The position numbers were made by a program, and so were the translations under genes. The notes under the pieces were generated by a model. That model saw only the letters and a program-made list of their open reading frames with translations, was not told the origin of the DNA and did no database searches. Positions 38,746 through 48,129 of a DNA stretch of 64,000 nucleotides are shown piece after piece. Origin of the DNA: Shewanella donghaensis (lineage in GTDB: Bacteria; Pseudomonadota; Gammaproteobacteria; Enterobacterales; Shewanellaceae); NCBI RefSeq assembly GCF_007567505.1, contig NZ_CP041783.1:2170001-2234000 (forward strand). The letters run 5' to 3'. Each line of letters opens with the position of its first letter. Position 1 is the stretch's first letter.

Positions 38746-38836
38746 ATAGCGATGCTTCCCTTTTTAATTCTATTTTTTGATTAACGAATTTATCCACATA
38801 AGCTGTATTGAGGTCAAGTTATTAATATTATTTACA

Positions 38837-38864
38837 ACAAAAAGCCGACAAGTGAATTGTCGGC
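38837..38864 (-). terminator. terminator of the cobalamin-controlled TonB receptor
   Basis: GCCGACAA and TTGTCGGC form an 8-bp stem with a 5-nt loop; the minus strand has a TTTTTG tail after it. Confidence 0.8.
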
Positions 38865-38927
38865 GTTGGTGTTTTTAGTGTATTTGTCTATACAACAAAA
38901 ATTGTTAATTCAAAATAGTTCAAAAAA

Positions 38928-40904
38928 TCAGAAACGATAACCTGCTGTTAGACGAATAGAACGACCATTACCAGAATAGTAACCATTACCCCAAGCTGAA
39001 TAATATCCAGCACTAACATAATCTTTATCTAGTAAGTTGTCAGCACGTAAACTGGCAGTCCACTCATTACGGGTATAGTTAATCGCTAAGTTCGCTAATA
39101 CATAGCTTGATAGCTTAGGATCGACATTGGCATTATCGCCTTCAATATATCGCTCACCAGTATAAATACCTTCAACGAAAATTTGCCACTCTTGGGCTAT
39201 GTCATAACTTACATAGGCACGAGCATTATGCTCAGCAACCCAAGAAAGCGCTTTGCCTTCGTTCTCACCTTCGGTAAATTCAGCATCAATGTAATCGTAT
39301 GATGCGCCTAACAGCCAGTCAGATGCTATTTGAACGTCATAAGCCGCGTTAGCACCATAACGAGTTGATGCATCAGCGTTCACGTTAGCACCGCCTCCCT
39401 GTGGGCCATCAGTACGCCCACCGTCATAAACGATCTCATCTTCTAAATCTAAACGATAAAAATTTAATTTGAAATTTTGCGTTGTCGTTGTCCAATCCCA
39501 ACCCGCTTCATAAGAACGGCCGGTTTGAGGATCTAGACCAATGGTGGTAACAGGGGTATAAGCTTGCTCATCGACTTTGGCAAAACGGAAGTTATCATTA
39601 GCGCGAATATAGAAACGATTTTCAAGGCTTGGACGATAATTTAAACCCAGTTCAAATGCATGGGCATTATTATCTAAATCTACACGGTTTGGATATAGGG
39701 TTTGATCGAACAAATCATCAGTCACATTAGAATAGCGACCACCGACTACATAGGATAATGACTGCGTTAAAGGAACAGAAGCTTGCACATACACACTGGC
39801 GACTTTTTGTTCGTTATTACGTTGAGTAAAAGCAAGATCAAAGTCCGCCTCACCGACACTTAAATCAACACCAGCAACGATATCTAAATCGCCATTATCG
39901 ACTTGATAATTAGCAGTGGCTTTAGGAGAAAAGCTTAATAAGCTTCGCTCAATGCGACCTGCACTTCCCCAAAGAAAGTTAGTCGTTAGGGTATCTGAAT
40001 AGTTTAAGTCTGCCGCTAATGCCCATTCTTTGGTTAGCTGGTATTCATAACCACTGCGAAGTGCTGTGGTCATTTCATGCACATAGTCATCATCGGTATA
40101 GGGGGCTGCTTGCGTCGGATCGTCTTGATACTGCGCTAATGTTAACGCACCAGGCGCCTGGCGATCATTATCAAAATAATTAACTTCAACAAAGAAGTTT
40201 TCTATGTCAGTTTGGTATTGTAACCGACCTAAAACAGAAGCCGTTTCGCTTTCGTTATTATCACGATAATTATCACTTTGATTATAACTACCCGCAAAGT
40301 AGTAATGCCAATTATCATTAATTAACCCTGAGATATCACCTTTAGCTTCATAGGTATCAAAACTACCAGCACTCAGTTGTAATCCACCGCCCTCTTTATT
40401 CGGGGCCTTAGTAATAATATTTATCACACCGCCAACAGCTTGATCGCCATAAAGCACACCTGCACTACCCGACAAGATTTCAACACGCTCAACTTGATTT
40501 AACGGCACTGCATTAATGCTAGGTGCTGCAATATCAATATTGTTTAAGCGGCGACCATCAATCAAAATCAATGTATTACTGGCAGCTTGTGAAGCAGAAA
40601 AGCCGCGCATTGAAAATGTCGTACCTGAGTTATTATCAGACACTTGGATCCCTGCTTGAGAGCGCAATAATTCAGTAAGGCTAACTGCACCACTGAGCTG
40701 AATATCAACCTGATCGATGACATTAACGTTTGCAGCAATATTAAGCGGACTTGCATCTTGACGGCCAATAACCACAATGGTTTCGACCTCTGCATTAGCA
40801 GACGTATCTTGAGTGGTGTCAGCGTAAGCAACAGATGTTGTTGAGGCTGCAAGACCTAATATAAGGCTCAGTGCAGATGCGATTTTCGTTGGATTTGTAC
40901 CCAT
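38928..40904 (-). CDS. TonB-dependent receptor under a cobalamin riboswitch (BtuB-like)
   Basis: A 658-residue outer-membrane receptor. Signal peptide 1-28 (ending AYA), TonB-box region VETIVVIGRQ, plug domain about 50-170 (LTELLRSQAGIQV, LILIDGRRLNN, GSAGVLYGDQAVGGVINIITK) and a barrel ending AGYRF. The barrel length and the plug are BtuB-like. A cobalamin riboswitch lies 136 bp upstream in its leader, so cobalamin or a related corrinoid is the most likely substrate. No btuF, btuC or btuD gene is in the window. Named by regulation rather than sequence alone. Confidence 0.9.
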   Translation of the reverse strand: MGTNPTKIASALSLILGLAASTTSVAYADTTQDTSANAEVETIVVIGRQDASPLNIAANVNVIDQVDIQLSGAVSLTELLRSQAGIQVSDNNSGTTFSMRGFSASQAASNTLILIDGRRLNNIDIAAPSINAVPLNQVERVEILSGSAGVLYGDQAVGGVINIITKAPNKEGGGLQLSAGSFDTYEAKGDISGLINDNWHYYFAGSYNQSDNYRDNNESETASVLGRLQYQTDIENFFVEVNYFDNDRQAPGALTLAQYQDDPTQAAPYTDDDYVHEMTTALRSGYEYQLTKEWALAADLNYSDTLTTNFLWGSAGRIERSLLSFSPKATANYQVDNGDLDIVAGVDLSVGEADFDLAFTQRNNEQKVASVYVQASVPLTQSLSYVVGGRYSNVTDDLFDQTLYPNRVDLDNNAHAFELGLNYRPSLENRFYIRANDNFRFAKVDEQAYTPVTTIGLDPQTGRSYEAGWDWTTTTQNFKLNFYRLDLEDEIVYDGGRTDGPQGGGANVNADASTRYGANAAYDVQIASDWLLGASYDYIDAEFTEGENEGKALSWVAEHNARAYVSYDIAQEWQIFVEGIYTGERYIEGDNANVDPKLSSYVLANLAINYTRNEWTASLRADNLLDKDYVSAGYYSAWGNGYYSGNGRSIRLTAGYRF

Positions 40905-41414
40905 TTACCTTTAACTCCTGAAAGGAAAAATGGGGCATATTTGTCGCAGCCCATCAAACTAGCCTTACCATGTAGAAATGATAACGTGACTAGCAATAAA
41001 CTACATTTCGAGATCTGCCCACCGAAATCTCAAAATCACTCACAGGGCCGGTCTCCGGACTCAGGTTAAAGTAGCAAAGCTACTGACGAACATGAATTTT
41101 TAACGTTAAGGCCCGTTGATATAAGTATCAACAGGATCATTTAACGCACTCAGTTCTCACCATTACCGTTGCGGGGGCAGCACTAGATTTGCACTAGTTT
41201 CCCGATTATCCCGTGATGTTATTCACAGGCACCACTGTAAATTGACTATAAATTGGAATCATTACCACTGATCATAATCAGCCCATATAACAATTAACCA
41301 TATTATAACGTGATTTTGATACTTTTAGATATAAAGAAAGGTTATCAATCATATTATTCAACTCGCGATAACAACGCTTGAATAATATGACTGCTTAGTA
41401 CGACAACAAAAGCA
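40905..41414. other. leader region of the TonB receptor
   Basis: The 510-bp gap is largely explained by the cobalamin riboswitch. To its right, 41240-41414 holds the presumed promoter, with no further gene seen. Confidence 0.5.
41040..41232 (-). ncRNA. cobalamin riboswitch (AdoCbl/MeCbl class)
   Basis: Read on the minus strand, the conserved pieces occur in order: GGTGCC, CGGGAAACTAGTGCAAATC, the B12-box-adjacent CTGCCCCCGCAACGGTAA, variable arms, and GAGTCCGGAGACCGGCC. These are hallmarks of the cobalamin riboswitch. It is 136 bp upstream of the TonB receptor start and in the same direction. Exact ends are approximate. Confidence 0.93.
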
Positions 41415-42071
41415 TTATTGCTGGAATCGTAACTGTTGGATATTTGACATGAATTGACGATGATTAGCTGACTTCAATGGTGCAGATTGTTCATTAAATA
41501 CGTGTCCACGCATTGATTTATGCAATAGGTACAAATCTTCAGAACCTTTAATTACCGCGTAATAGCCAATCTCACCTTGTTGTTTTCCGCTGCCACGAGT
41601 TTGTAAAAAATTCGCCATAACAGTACAGCCGATGATGCCATGATACGCTTCCTGGCCGCCAATTTGAGTCATACCAAGTTGATCATAAATCACTTCACCT
41701 TGGCAGGTATCTTTATAGGTTTTGGCAAAATCATTCAAAAACTGATCGGCTTGAATATTATCTGATAAGCCTTCAAAGCCTTGAATGCAAAATAAATCAG
41801 ACCAATCATTTAAGGTTTCACCAGCAGGTACAAACTCTGCTTTAAACATTTGTCCTTTAGAAGAATTAAATGCCATATCCCAACCTACAGGAAGTTCAAA
41901 AGAAACCGTTTTAGAAAATATAGACAGCTCTCTTTTTTGAGCATCACTATCGTCATCGGATTGATTTGTTATGGAATTTAAATACGACTGTGGCTCTTTG
42001 GCCATTACTTTATTCCCAGGGCCTAATAACAACAGCCCTGAAAATATTATTATCGTAAAGCAAGCTTTCAT
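41415..42071 (-). CDS. exported protein of unknown function
   Basis: A 218-residue protein with a signal peptide (about 1-24, ending VMA). The mature part starts with an acidic linker (QSDDDSDAQ). It then shows a compact beta-alpha fold with SFELPVGWDMAFN, FKAEFVPAGETLNDW and IKGSEDLYLLHKSMRG; two Cys pairs are possible (DLFCIQ, DTCQG, IGCTV). I do not recognise the family. The frame could start 27 codons upstream, but the ATG at 42071 gives the signal peptide. Likely periplasmic. The next gene upstream starts 111 bp away. Confidence 0.75.
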   Translation of the reverse strand: MKACFTIIIFSGLLLLGPGNKVMAKEPQSYLNSITNQSDDDSDAQKRELSIFSKTVSFELPVGWDMAFNSSKGQMFKAEFVPAGETLNDWSDLFCIQGFEGLSDNIQADQFLNDFAKTYKDTCQGEVIYDQLGMTQIGGQEAYHGIIGCTVMANFLQTRGSGKQQGEIGYYAVIKGSEDLYLLHKSMRGHVFNEQSAPLKSANHRQFMSNIQQLRFQQ

Positions 42072-42181
42072 ACCTAATTCATCCTTGGTATTTGGTGCTG
42101 AAAGGTGAAGTTTAGTTAATTCAAATATGAATACGGCAAACTGTGTCACCAAATTGTTGCATTACTGTAGTATTTTAACGC

Positions 42182-42520
42182 TTAACCTTCAAGGTTATCA
42201 GCACTTTCAGATGAATCTATTTCTTTATCTTCATCTGAAATTATTTCAGCTTCATCAGTTAACGCTTCAGCAGCGATTGCATCAGCGATTGATTTCGCTT
42301 TGATGTGCTTCTCTGTTTTACGTTTATTACGCTCAGCTTGAGTCGCTAGAAAAGCAGGAAGTTCTTGCTTACCCCAGGCTTCTGCTTCTGCTTCTGATGC
42401 AAATCCGTCATGACTTTTAGACACAATAGTCTTAGTGGCAGTCATACGACGAGTGATTTCAGTTTTCCAAGTTGTACCAACTTGCTTTACTCTAAAATCA
42501 TATTTTTTTGCTTTAATCAT
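42182..42520 (-). CDS. DUF3622 family protein
   Basis: A 112-residue basic-then-acidic protein. The N-terminal part (YDFRVKQVGTTWKTEITRRM, SKSHDGFASEAEAEAWGK) matches DUF3622 of Shewanella and Vibrio. The C-terminal 40 residues are Lys- then Glu/Asp-rich and look disordered. Function unknown; cytoplasmic. The ATG at 42520 is preferred over one 12 codons upstream. It lies just downstream of rlhA on the same strand. Confidence 0.8.
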   Translation of the reverse strand: MIKAKKYDFRVKQVGTTWKTEITRRMTATKTIVSKSHDGFASEAEAEAWGKQELPAFLATQAERNKRKTEKHIKAKSIADAIAAEALTDEAEIISDEDKEIDSSESADNLEG

Positions 42521-42600
42521 GTTGTACTTCTTCCTACAAATTTTATCGCCACGCACTGCGCGTGATAGAGGTTATTGAGTAACATTGTGAGTTCACAGTA

Positions 42601-44541
42601 TTACTTTACTAATTGATTTGATCCAACGATCATCATTTCACATTTTAGGCAATCGAAGACCAGTTTTAAGCGGTCTTTGCCAATATCGAGCACCATTGGG
42701 TCAGCTTTAATACCTTCAACTTCTTTAGGGCATAAATTAAAGCTATAACGCAGGCAATGCTTAGTCACCATTAATGGCGCATCGGTTAATACTTGATTCT
42801 TTTCATAAGTGTCTTCAATTTGAACAACACCATGTTGCTCGTAAAACTCACGAGACTTGTCATTGGCCACATTGGATAAAAAGCTTAAATACTTTTGCGG
42901 AAAACGCGCCGTTTTATCATGCTCAGCGCGTAAAGGGCGTTGATAGCCATCCACTCTAGCAATGTCAAACGCCGTAATGGCATCTCGACGTAAACCGTTA
43001 ATGACTGATGCAGGTAAAAACCAGCGGTTTGCACAATCAATCGTTAACTGCTGCAATTGATAATCACTATTGCCCAGTTTACCGAGTTGCGTTCGCAGAC
43101 TCGTATCAGCTTTAGCGTAATCTTTTGCAGCCTCTTTAGCCCATTCAAGCTCGACAGTGACTGAATGAGTATGCTTATCACTGATCGTCAATGATATGCC
43201 CTGCTCTGTATCTGCCAATCTCATGTCTACAACAATTTTACGTGTTGCAGAATCCTTTGATAGCACAGCATCAAATTGATGATCGAAGTTTCTGAATAAC
43301 TCCACACCCACTGTCAAATCTTTAGAAACATCAGTCAAATACAAAGTATTACCATCAGAGCGATTAACCCTAAGACCTTTGGTTTTATTATCTGACAAAC
43401 GTTGTTTTTGATAACCATCAATAAAGAAGCACAAGCCATCACCATTATTAAATTCAATGGTTTTACCCGCTTTACTGCTATCGACTTTAATAAAGTCACG
43501 ACCAACTTTGGTAATCACCCCGACTTTTTCACCAATATATTTAGGTGAGCTAAAGTGCTCAATTTGCTCAGTTCGTTGATTGATAAAGTAATCAGTCTTA
43601 CCACGATTAAAGCTTTTTTCAGGATCGGGCGTGAAAGTAAACTCGCTGCGGCCATGGGACATTGATTCTAGATCGCTACGGCGATCAATAATGGCATCTA
43701 ATTGCTGACGGTAATGTGCGGTCACGTTTTTAAGATAGCTAATGTCTTTTAAACGGCCTTCAACTTTAAACGACGTAACACCGGCATCAATTAATGCTTC
43801 TAAATTCTCAGTTTGGTTATTGTCTTTAAGTGACAATAAATGCTGATTCTCAGCTAATACTTCGCCATCACGGGTCGATAAGTCACATGGCAAACGGCAC
43901 ATTTGCGAACATTCACCGCGGTTAGCACTGCGATTTGAAAATGCATGGCTGATATTACACAAACCGCTATAACTGACACATAATGCACCATGAACAAAGT
44001 ACTCAAGCTTAAGTTGGGTACTTGATGCGATTTCTTGAATTTGTGGCAAGTTCAACTCACGAGCCAATACCACTTGTGAAAAACCCACTTGCTCTAAAAA
44101 TACCGCTTTTTCAGGGGTACGATTGTCCATCTGGGTACTTGCATGCAACGCTATTGGCGGTAAATCTAACTGCAATAATCCCATATCCTGGATGATTAAT
44201 GCATCAACACCCGCTTCATACAACTCCCAGATTAAAGCCTGGGCTTTGGCAATTTCGTCATCCATTAAAATCGTATTTAACGCAACGAATACTTGAGCAT
44301 GATAACGATGAGCAAATTCAGCCAACCGCGCAATATCTTCCACACTATTACCGGCATTATGCCTGGCACCAAATGCTGGACCACCTATATAAACAGCATC
44401 TGCACCATGACGAATAGCTTCAATTCCATAATCGGCATTTTTAGCAGGAGCGAGTAACTCCAGTTGCTTTTTATTTAGCGACGGAGCTTTAAGTGGCTCT
44501 TTAATGGTTTGCTGTGGGGAAAATATCTCAACAGGGCTCAT
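42601..44541 (-). CDS. rlhA: 23S rRNA 5-hydroxycytidine C2501 synthase (peptidase U32 family)
   Basis: A 646-residue protein close in length to E. coli RlhA/YdcP (653). The U32 core has LELLAPAKNADYGIEAIRHG, ADAVYIGGPAFGARHNA, VFVALNTIL and HASTQ; the cysteine motif FVHGALCVSYSGLC and GECSQMCRLPC match. A DUF3656 middle region follows. The length separates it from the shorter TrhP/YegQ and YhbU types. It is needed in E. coli for ho5C2501 formation in 23S rRNA, an iron-sensitive modification. A cysteine pair (CLKCEM) near the C terminus is conserved. Confidence 0.93.
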   Translation of the reverse strand: MSPVEIFSPQQTIKEPLKAPSLNKKQLELLAPAKNADYGIEAIRHGADAVYIGGPAFGARHNAGNSVEDIARLAEFAHRYHAQVFVALNTILMDDEIAKAQALIWELYEAGVDALIIQDMGLLQLDLPPIALHASTQMDNRTPEKAVFLEQVGFSQVVLARELNLPQIQEIASSTQLKLEYFVHGALCVSYSGLCNISHAFSNRSANRGECSQMCRLPCDLSTRDGEVLAENQHLLSLKDNNQTENLEALIDAGVTSFKVEGRLKDISYLKNVTAHYRQQLDAIIDRRSDLESMSHGRSEFTFTPDPEKSFNRGKTDYFINQRTEQIEHFSSPKYIGEKVGVITKVGRDFIKVDSSKAGKTIEFNNGDGLCFFIDGYQKQRLSDNKTKGLRVNRSDGNTLYLTDVSKDLTVGVELFRNFDHQFDAVLSKDSATRKIVVDMRLADTEQGISLTISDKHTHSVTVELEWAKEAAKDYAKADTSLRTQLGKLGNSDYQLQQLTIDCANRWFLPASVINGLRRDAITAFDIARVDGYQRPLRAEHDKTARFPQKYLSFLSNVANDKSREFYEQHGVVQIEDTYEKNQVLTDAPLMVTKHCLRYSFNLCPKEVEGIKADPMVLDIGKDRLKLVFDCLKCEMMIVGSNQLVK

Positions 44542-44684
44542 AACGGATAACTATCTTTTTCAGAGTAATAATAAAAAATGCATCAAGAAGGTGAAATAAA
44601 CACGGACAATAACCACGTGTTAGGCACTCTCTTGACGCACTGTTGATTTGCTAGTTTAGCAAAAAATAATCAATCTCGATGCAT

Positions 44685-45251
44685 TTACTTAAACAAATGC
44701 TGAATATTCTTAAAATCTGTTTTACCTTCAAGGATTTCCTGAGGGTTTAATCCTGAGACTTCGTGAGGGAAAACCAACCACTCTTCAGACTCATGAATAT
44801 AATAATCCGGTGTTAAATCTACCGCGGTATTCTTTGGTTTGTAATAAGGACAAGCAACGCGGATATCTGTAGGGATATTCTTACGCATGAACTTTTGCAG
44901 TTTATCAATCAGCGCATCAACACTGCGGCCCGAATCAAACACGTCATCAACAATTAACAAACCATCATCAGCATTGGCATTTTCAATAATGTAGTGCAAA
45001 CCATGAACTTTGATTTTCTTACTTTGCTTATCAGTACCAATACCATAATAAGATGACGTTCTTACTGCAATATGGTCAGTCTCAACATTTTTGAAATCAT
45101 AAAACTCTTGAACAGCAATACCAATTGGAGCACCACCACGCCAGATCCCAACAATAAATTGTGGTCTAAAACCACTATCGTAGACTTGTGCAGCAAGTTT
45201 GAATGAATCTTCAAGCAGTTGTTGTGCACTAATATAATGTTTATCTGTCAT
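44685..45251 (-). CDS. purine-type phosphoribosyltransferase
   Basis: A 188-residue phosphoribosyltransferase. The PRPP-binding loop is LLIVDDVFDSGRSVDAL (acidic pair plus the D-SGRS loop). QFIVGIWRGGAPIGIAVQEF is the N-terminal PRT segment. The C-terminal hood contains the WLVFPHE motif seen in hypoxanthine/xanthine-guanine PRTs. The base specificity cannot be read by eye, so no gene name is given. It is divergent from the J-domain gene across a 281-bp gap. Confidence 0.9.
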   Translation of the reverse strand: MTDKHYISAQQLLEDSFKLAAQVYDSGFRPQFIVGIWRGGAPIGIAVQEFYDFKNVETDHIAVRTSSYYGIGTDKQSKKIKVHGLHYIIENANADDGLLIVDDVFDSGRSVDALIDKLQKFMRKNIPTDIRVACPYYKPKNTAVDLTPDYYIHESEEWLVFPHEVSGLNPQEILEGKTDFKNIQHLFK

Positions 45252-45532
45252 TGGATTGGGCCCCTATTATTTTATTGCGGCGGATTTTATACCAATTGTG
45301 GGTAACTTGTCTGTGAGGAATGTGAACATTAGTCATATTTGTTATCAAATAACGCTAATAACTGATCATAAAAGCCATAAGCTTCTGATCAGCGCATAGC
45401 TCAGACCAAAGCTAAGCCTAAAGCTGAGTCTAAATTAGCACTCAAAGTATTATTGCTTAAATAATGTTCATTGACACCATTACTTGGTGTGGCATAGTAA
45501 ATTCAAAGCCGATTTCATAGCGACACCGACTT

Positions 45533-46180
45533 ATGCTTGCTGCTAACCAAACATCTTTTCAACAACAAAATGACGCTGAGCAGTTATCGCTACAAAGCGA
45601 TAACCCGCTGATTTGGTCATTACTAACCTTACTGCAAACCTCCTGCAAAAGCTGGAAAGTGCATCATTTAGCCACCGAGCTGCAAAATAAAGGCTTAATG
45701 CACGATTTAGACCCCGATCCCCAAAAAGACTTATTTAAACGCAATTTCCTATTGATGAATGCGCTATTTGAATTACAAGCCTTATTACTGCCCAATCAAT
45801 GGCTACAAGTGCAAGCCATGGATATACAGATATTTAGATTATTACCCAATGATATGGCATTACAGCAAGCCAATGATGCCCCATTAAGGGAGTATTACCT
45901 TGATTGGCAACATTACGATACCTGTGCAAATGTCGTCAAAGATATGCTTGAGTCATTTTGGAGCCGATATCAACATCATATCGGTAGCGATCAACACCTC
46001 ATGCACGATCATAGCGCGTTAAACGTATTTGAACTGGATGCTACTGCAACCAATAAGGATATCCGCCGACAATGGCGTAAGCTTGCACTTCAATGGCACC
46101 CCGATCGAAAAAATGGCGACAGTGAAAAATTTCGTCGAGTCTGCGAAGCATGGCAAACTCTGCGGGCAAAAGCGGGTTAA
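45533..46180 (+). CDS. DnaJ-related protein with C-terminal J domain
   Basis: A 215-residue protein. Residues about 25-130 are a DNAJ_related N-terminal domain (WSLLTLLQTSCKSWKVHHLA, RNFLLMNALFELQALLLP). A J domain occupies the C-terminal 55 residues with an intact HPD (LALQWHPDRKNGD), so it should stimulate a DnaK-type ATPase. This reversed order (J domain last) is typical of this proteobacterial family. No signal or membrane segment. Substrate unknown. Confidence 0.9.
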   Translation: MLAANQTSFQQQNDAEQLSLQSDNPLIWSLLTLLQTSCKSWKVHHLATELQNKGLMHDLDPDPQKDLFKRNFLLMNALFELQALLLPNQWLQVQAMDIQIFRLLPNDMALQQANDAPLREYYLDWQHYDTCANVVKDMLESFWSRYQHHIGSDQHLMHDHSALNVFELDATATNKDIRRQWRKLALQWHPDRKNGDSEKFRRVCEAWQTLRAKAG

Positions 46181-46636
46181 ATAGCCATGTTATAAACTAT
46201 GGGCTCACTTTAGAGGTATCTAAGCGTTTTGAATGTAAGGCGCTTGGCTGAGGAAATGGTTTTCCTATCTAAACAGCAATGCAAAAGTGCATTGGAATTA
46301 ACAAAGCTCACTTTGTGCGGTTTTAACACCACGTTATGCAAGGTATTAGGCTTTGGAGATAAAATGACGATTAGTCACAATCTACTGACTTACCTAAAGC
46401 GATGTTCATTACTCTGAATGAACAAGTATTTAATGCAATTGGTATAATACCTCAATTGACTGAGCCTTTTTTTACAAGAAAGCAGTATCACATCACAGAT
46501 TTAACCCTGCAATAATTAATCGTTTAGTTCATAATTCTTGTTAACATTAAGGAAATTAAGCTTTGCCTTAATTAACTTTATTTTAAGGTTTATCCGCTAC
46601 AACAGCGAGTAACACGATACTTTTATTGAGGCTGAA
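46181..46636. other. 456-bp intergenic region with a possible dispersed repeat
   Basis: Contains about 46225-46452, a block ending TTAATGCAATTGGTATAATACC. That terminal sequence resembles a motif I recall as frequent between genes in Vibrio and Shewanella genomes. A 62-codon frame inside (46229-46417) has no ribosome site or family resemblance and is probably chance. The dsb-like promoter must lie to the right. Confidence 0.4.
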
Positions 46637-47359
46637 ATGATTAAGATTAAACATATTGCATTCACTATGGCAGTTACTGCATTCACAATGGCTCTAACAG
46701 GATGTGGCAAACCTGCTGATAAACCTGCTGAAATCACTGTTGAAAAAGTTGTTGAAACTCCGTCTAGGTTTGTTGAAGGTCAGCATTACACGCAAATTTC
46801 TGATGCTCCAGCATCTAGTGAACCTAAGATTTCTGAATTTTTCTCTTTCTACTGCCATAACTGCTACAACATGGAAACCCGTTACTTACCAGAAATTAAA
46901 AGCGGCTTAAATCAAGATATTAACTTTGAAACTAAGCACGTTGACTTTATGAATAGCGACATTGGTACAGAAGTGATGCGTTCTTTAGCTGTTATTCATG
47001 AAGTGGGCAATGCCAAAGTCTTAAACACTGCAATGTTCCAGGCTATTCAAGGCGAAGGCGGTCATCACGACCATAGCGCGCCAGGTCATAGCCATGACGA
47101 ACCTGAAATTAGCAGCCGTGACGATATCAAAAAAGTCTTTGCTGCCCACGGCATTGATAGTGCTGCCTATGACAAAATAGCAGACAGTGCAGCTACAGAT
47201 AAAAAGCTAGCATTATGGCGTCAACAGCAAGTCATGTTCCAAGTACAAAGCGTACCGACTTTTATCGTTAACGATAAGTACGCAATCAACATGAACGAAA
47301 TGAGCACTTTAGGTGACTTAACTGAAGTAATGAACTACTTAGCGTTAGAAAAAAAGTAA
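46637..47359 (+). CDS. DsbA-like thioredoxin-fold lipoprotein
   Basis: A 240-residue exported protein. The lipobox LTGC puts the lipidated Cys at 23. The thioredoxin fold carries the redox motif Cys73-His74-Asn75-Cys76, where E. coli DsbA has CPHC, and the cis-Pro is Pro207 (SVPTFIVND). FFSFYCHNCYNME is very DsbA-like. A His-rich insert with HHDHSAPGHSHD, about 143-154, lies in the helical domain and could bind metal. It is likely a membrane-anchored thiol oxidoreductase of the periplasm. Convergent with the cytochrome b gene. Confidence 0.87.
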   Translation: MIKIKHIAFTMAVTAFTMALTGCGKPADKPAEITVEKVVETPSRFVEGQHYTQISDAPASSEPKISEFFSFYCHNCYNMETRYLPEIKSGLNQDINFETKHVDFMNSDIGTEVMRSLAVIHEVGNAKVLNTAMFQAIQGEGGHHDHSAPGHSHDEPEISSRDDIKKVFAAHGIDSAAYDKIADSAATDKKLALWRQQQVMFQVQSVPTFIVNDKYAINMNEMSTLGDLTEVMNYLALEKK

Positions 47360-47403
47360 GTAACTCATTCAGTCAAAGGCGCTATACGCACCTTTAAGAC
47401 ATT

Positions 47404-47440
47404 AAAAAGCCCGACTTTAGCGATAAAGTCGGGCTTTTTT
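47404..47440. terminator. bidirectional terminator
   Basis: AAAAAGCCCGACTTTA and TAAAGTCGGGCTTTTT form a very strong stem with a 4-5 nt loop between two converging genes. Confidence 0.9.
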
Positions 47441-47452
47441 AAATTCATGAGT

Positions 47453-47983
47453 TTATGAATTACGTACCATATCGATAATGTGGAACATAGCGAACACAAT
47501 ATGTATAGCCAAGAAGCCGACAAAACCTTGGGCAAATAAAATATGATACTTACGCCATACTAATGCATCACTACTGCCCTGCGTCATAAACCACACAATG
47601 CCAGTAATACTCACTAAAGCCATCAATACCAGACCAATACCTTCAACAACACTAAAAATACCTTTACCGCCAGAACTCGGTAACTTGCCGTGCTTTAGCT
47701 GTTTTATTTCATCTACACACTGAGAAAAATCTAAACTTAGCCACGGGAAAAACTGACGCCAATGGCTATTTAATACATTTTTAATTAAAAATAATAAACC
47801 GAATACCGCAGCGATCAACCCCACGTAGACATGTAAGTTATCCCAAATGCTAGCATTAGAGCGTAAACGTCGACCAATAATAATCCATGGGCTAGTGACC
47901 ACTAAAAATACACTTAAAGTAATCACTATAACGTGCAGTTTCTCAGCAATAGCCCGAACAAAAGTGGACAATTTTTGACTCAT
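47453..47983 (-). CDS. cytochrome b561-type membrane protein
   Basis: A 176-residue protein with four membrane segments (about 18-38, 48-70, 106-128, 146-170). His residues in the membrane segments (KLHVI, NLHVYVG, KYHILF, AIHIVF) suit ligation of one or two b haems. It resembles prokaryotic cytochrome b561 / Ni-Fe hydrogenase b subunits. A soluble loop lies between helices 2 and 3. It is downstream of hemG on the same strand (146 bp gap), which suits a haem-linked role, but the electron partner is unknown. Confidence 0.8.
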   Translation of the reverse strand: MSQKLSTFVRAIAEKLHVIVITLSVFLVVTSPWIIIGRRLRSNASIWDNLHVYVGLIAAVFGLLFLIKNVLNSHWRQFFPWLSLDFSQCVDEIKQLKHGKLPSSGGKGIFSVVEGIGLVLMALVSITGIVWFMTQGSSDALVWRKYHILFAQGFVGFLAIHIVFAMFHIIDMVRNS

Positions 47984-48129
47984 TTCTTTACTTTCCTCTT
48001 ACGGCATCGAACTCACAGTGATGACAGCTGGATATAAAATTCATCGATAAGTTATTCGATATGCGAGTCGATATGTAAGTCAATAAACATTGAGGCCAAC
48101 ATCATCATATTGGCTTCATTAGATAATCG

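Noticed and set aside
46229..46417. 62-codon plus-strand frame between the J-domain gene and the DsbA-like gene
   Set aside because: No ribosome site, no recognisable family and it lies in a probable repeat block.
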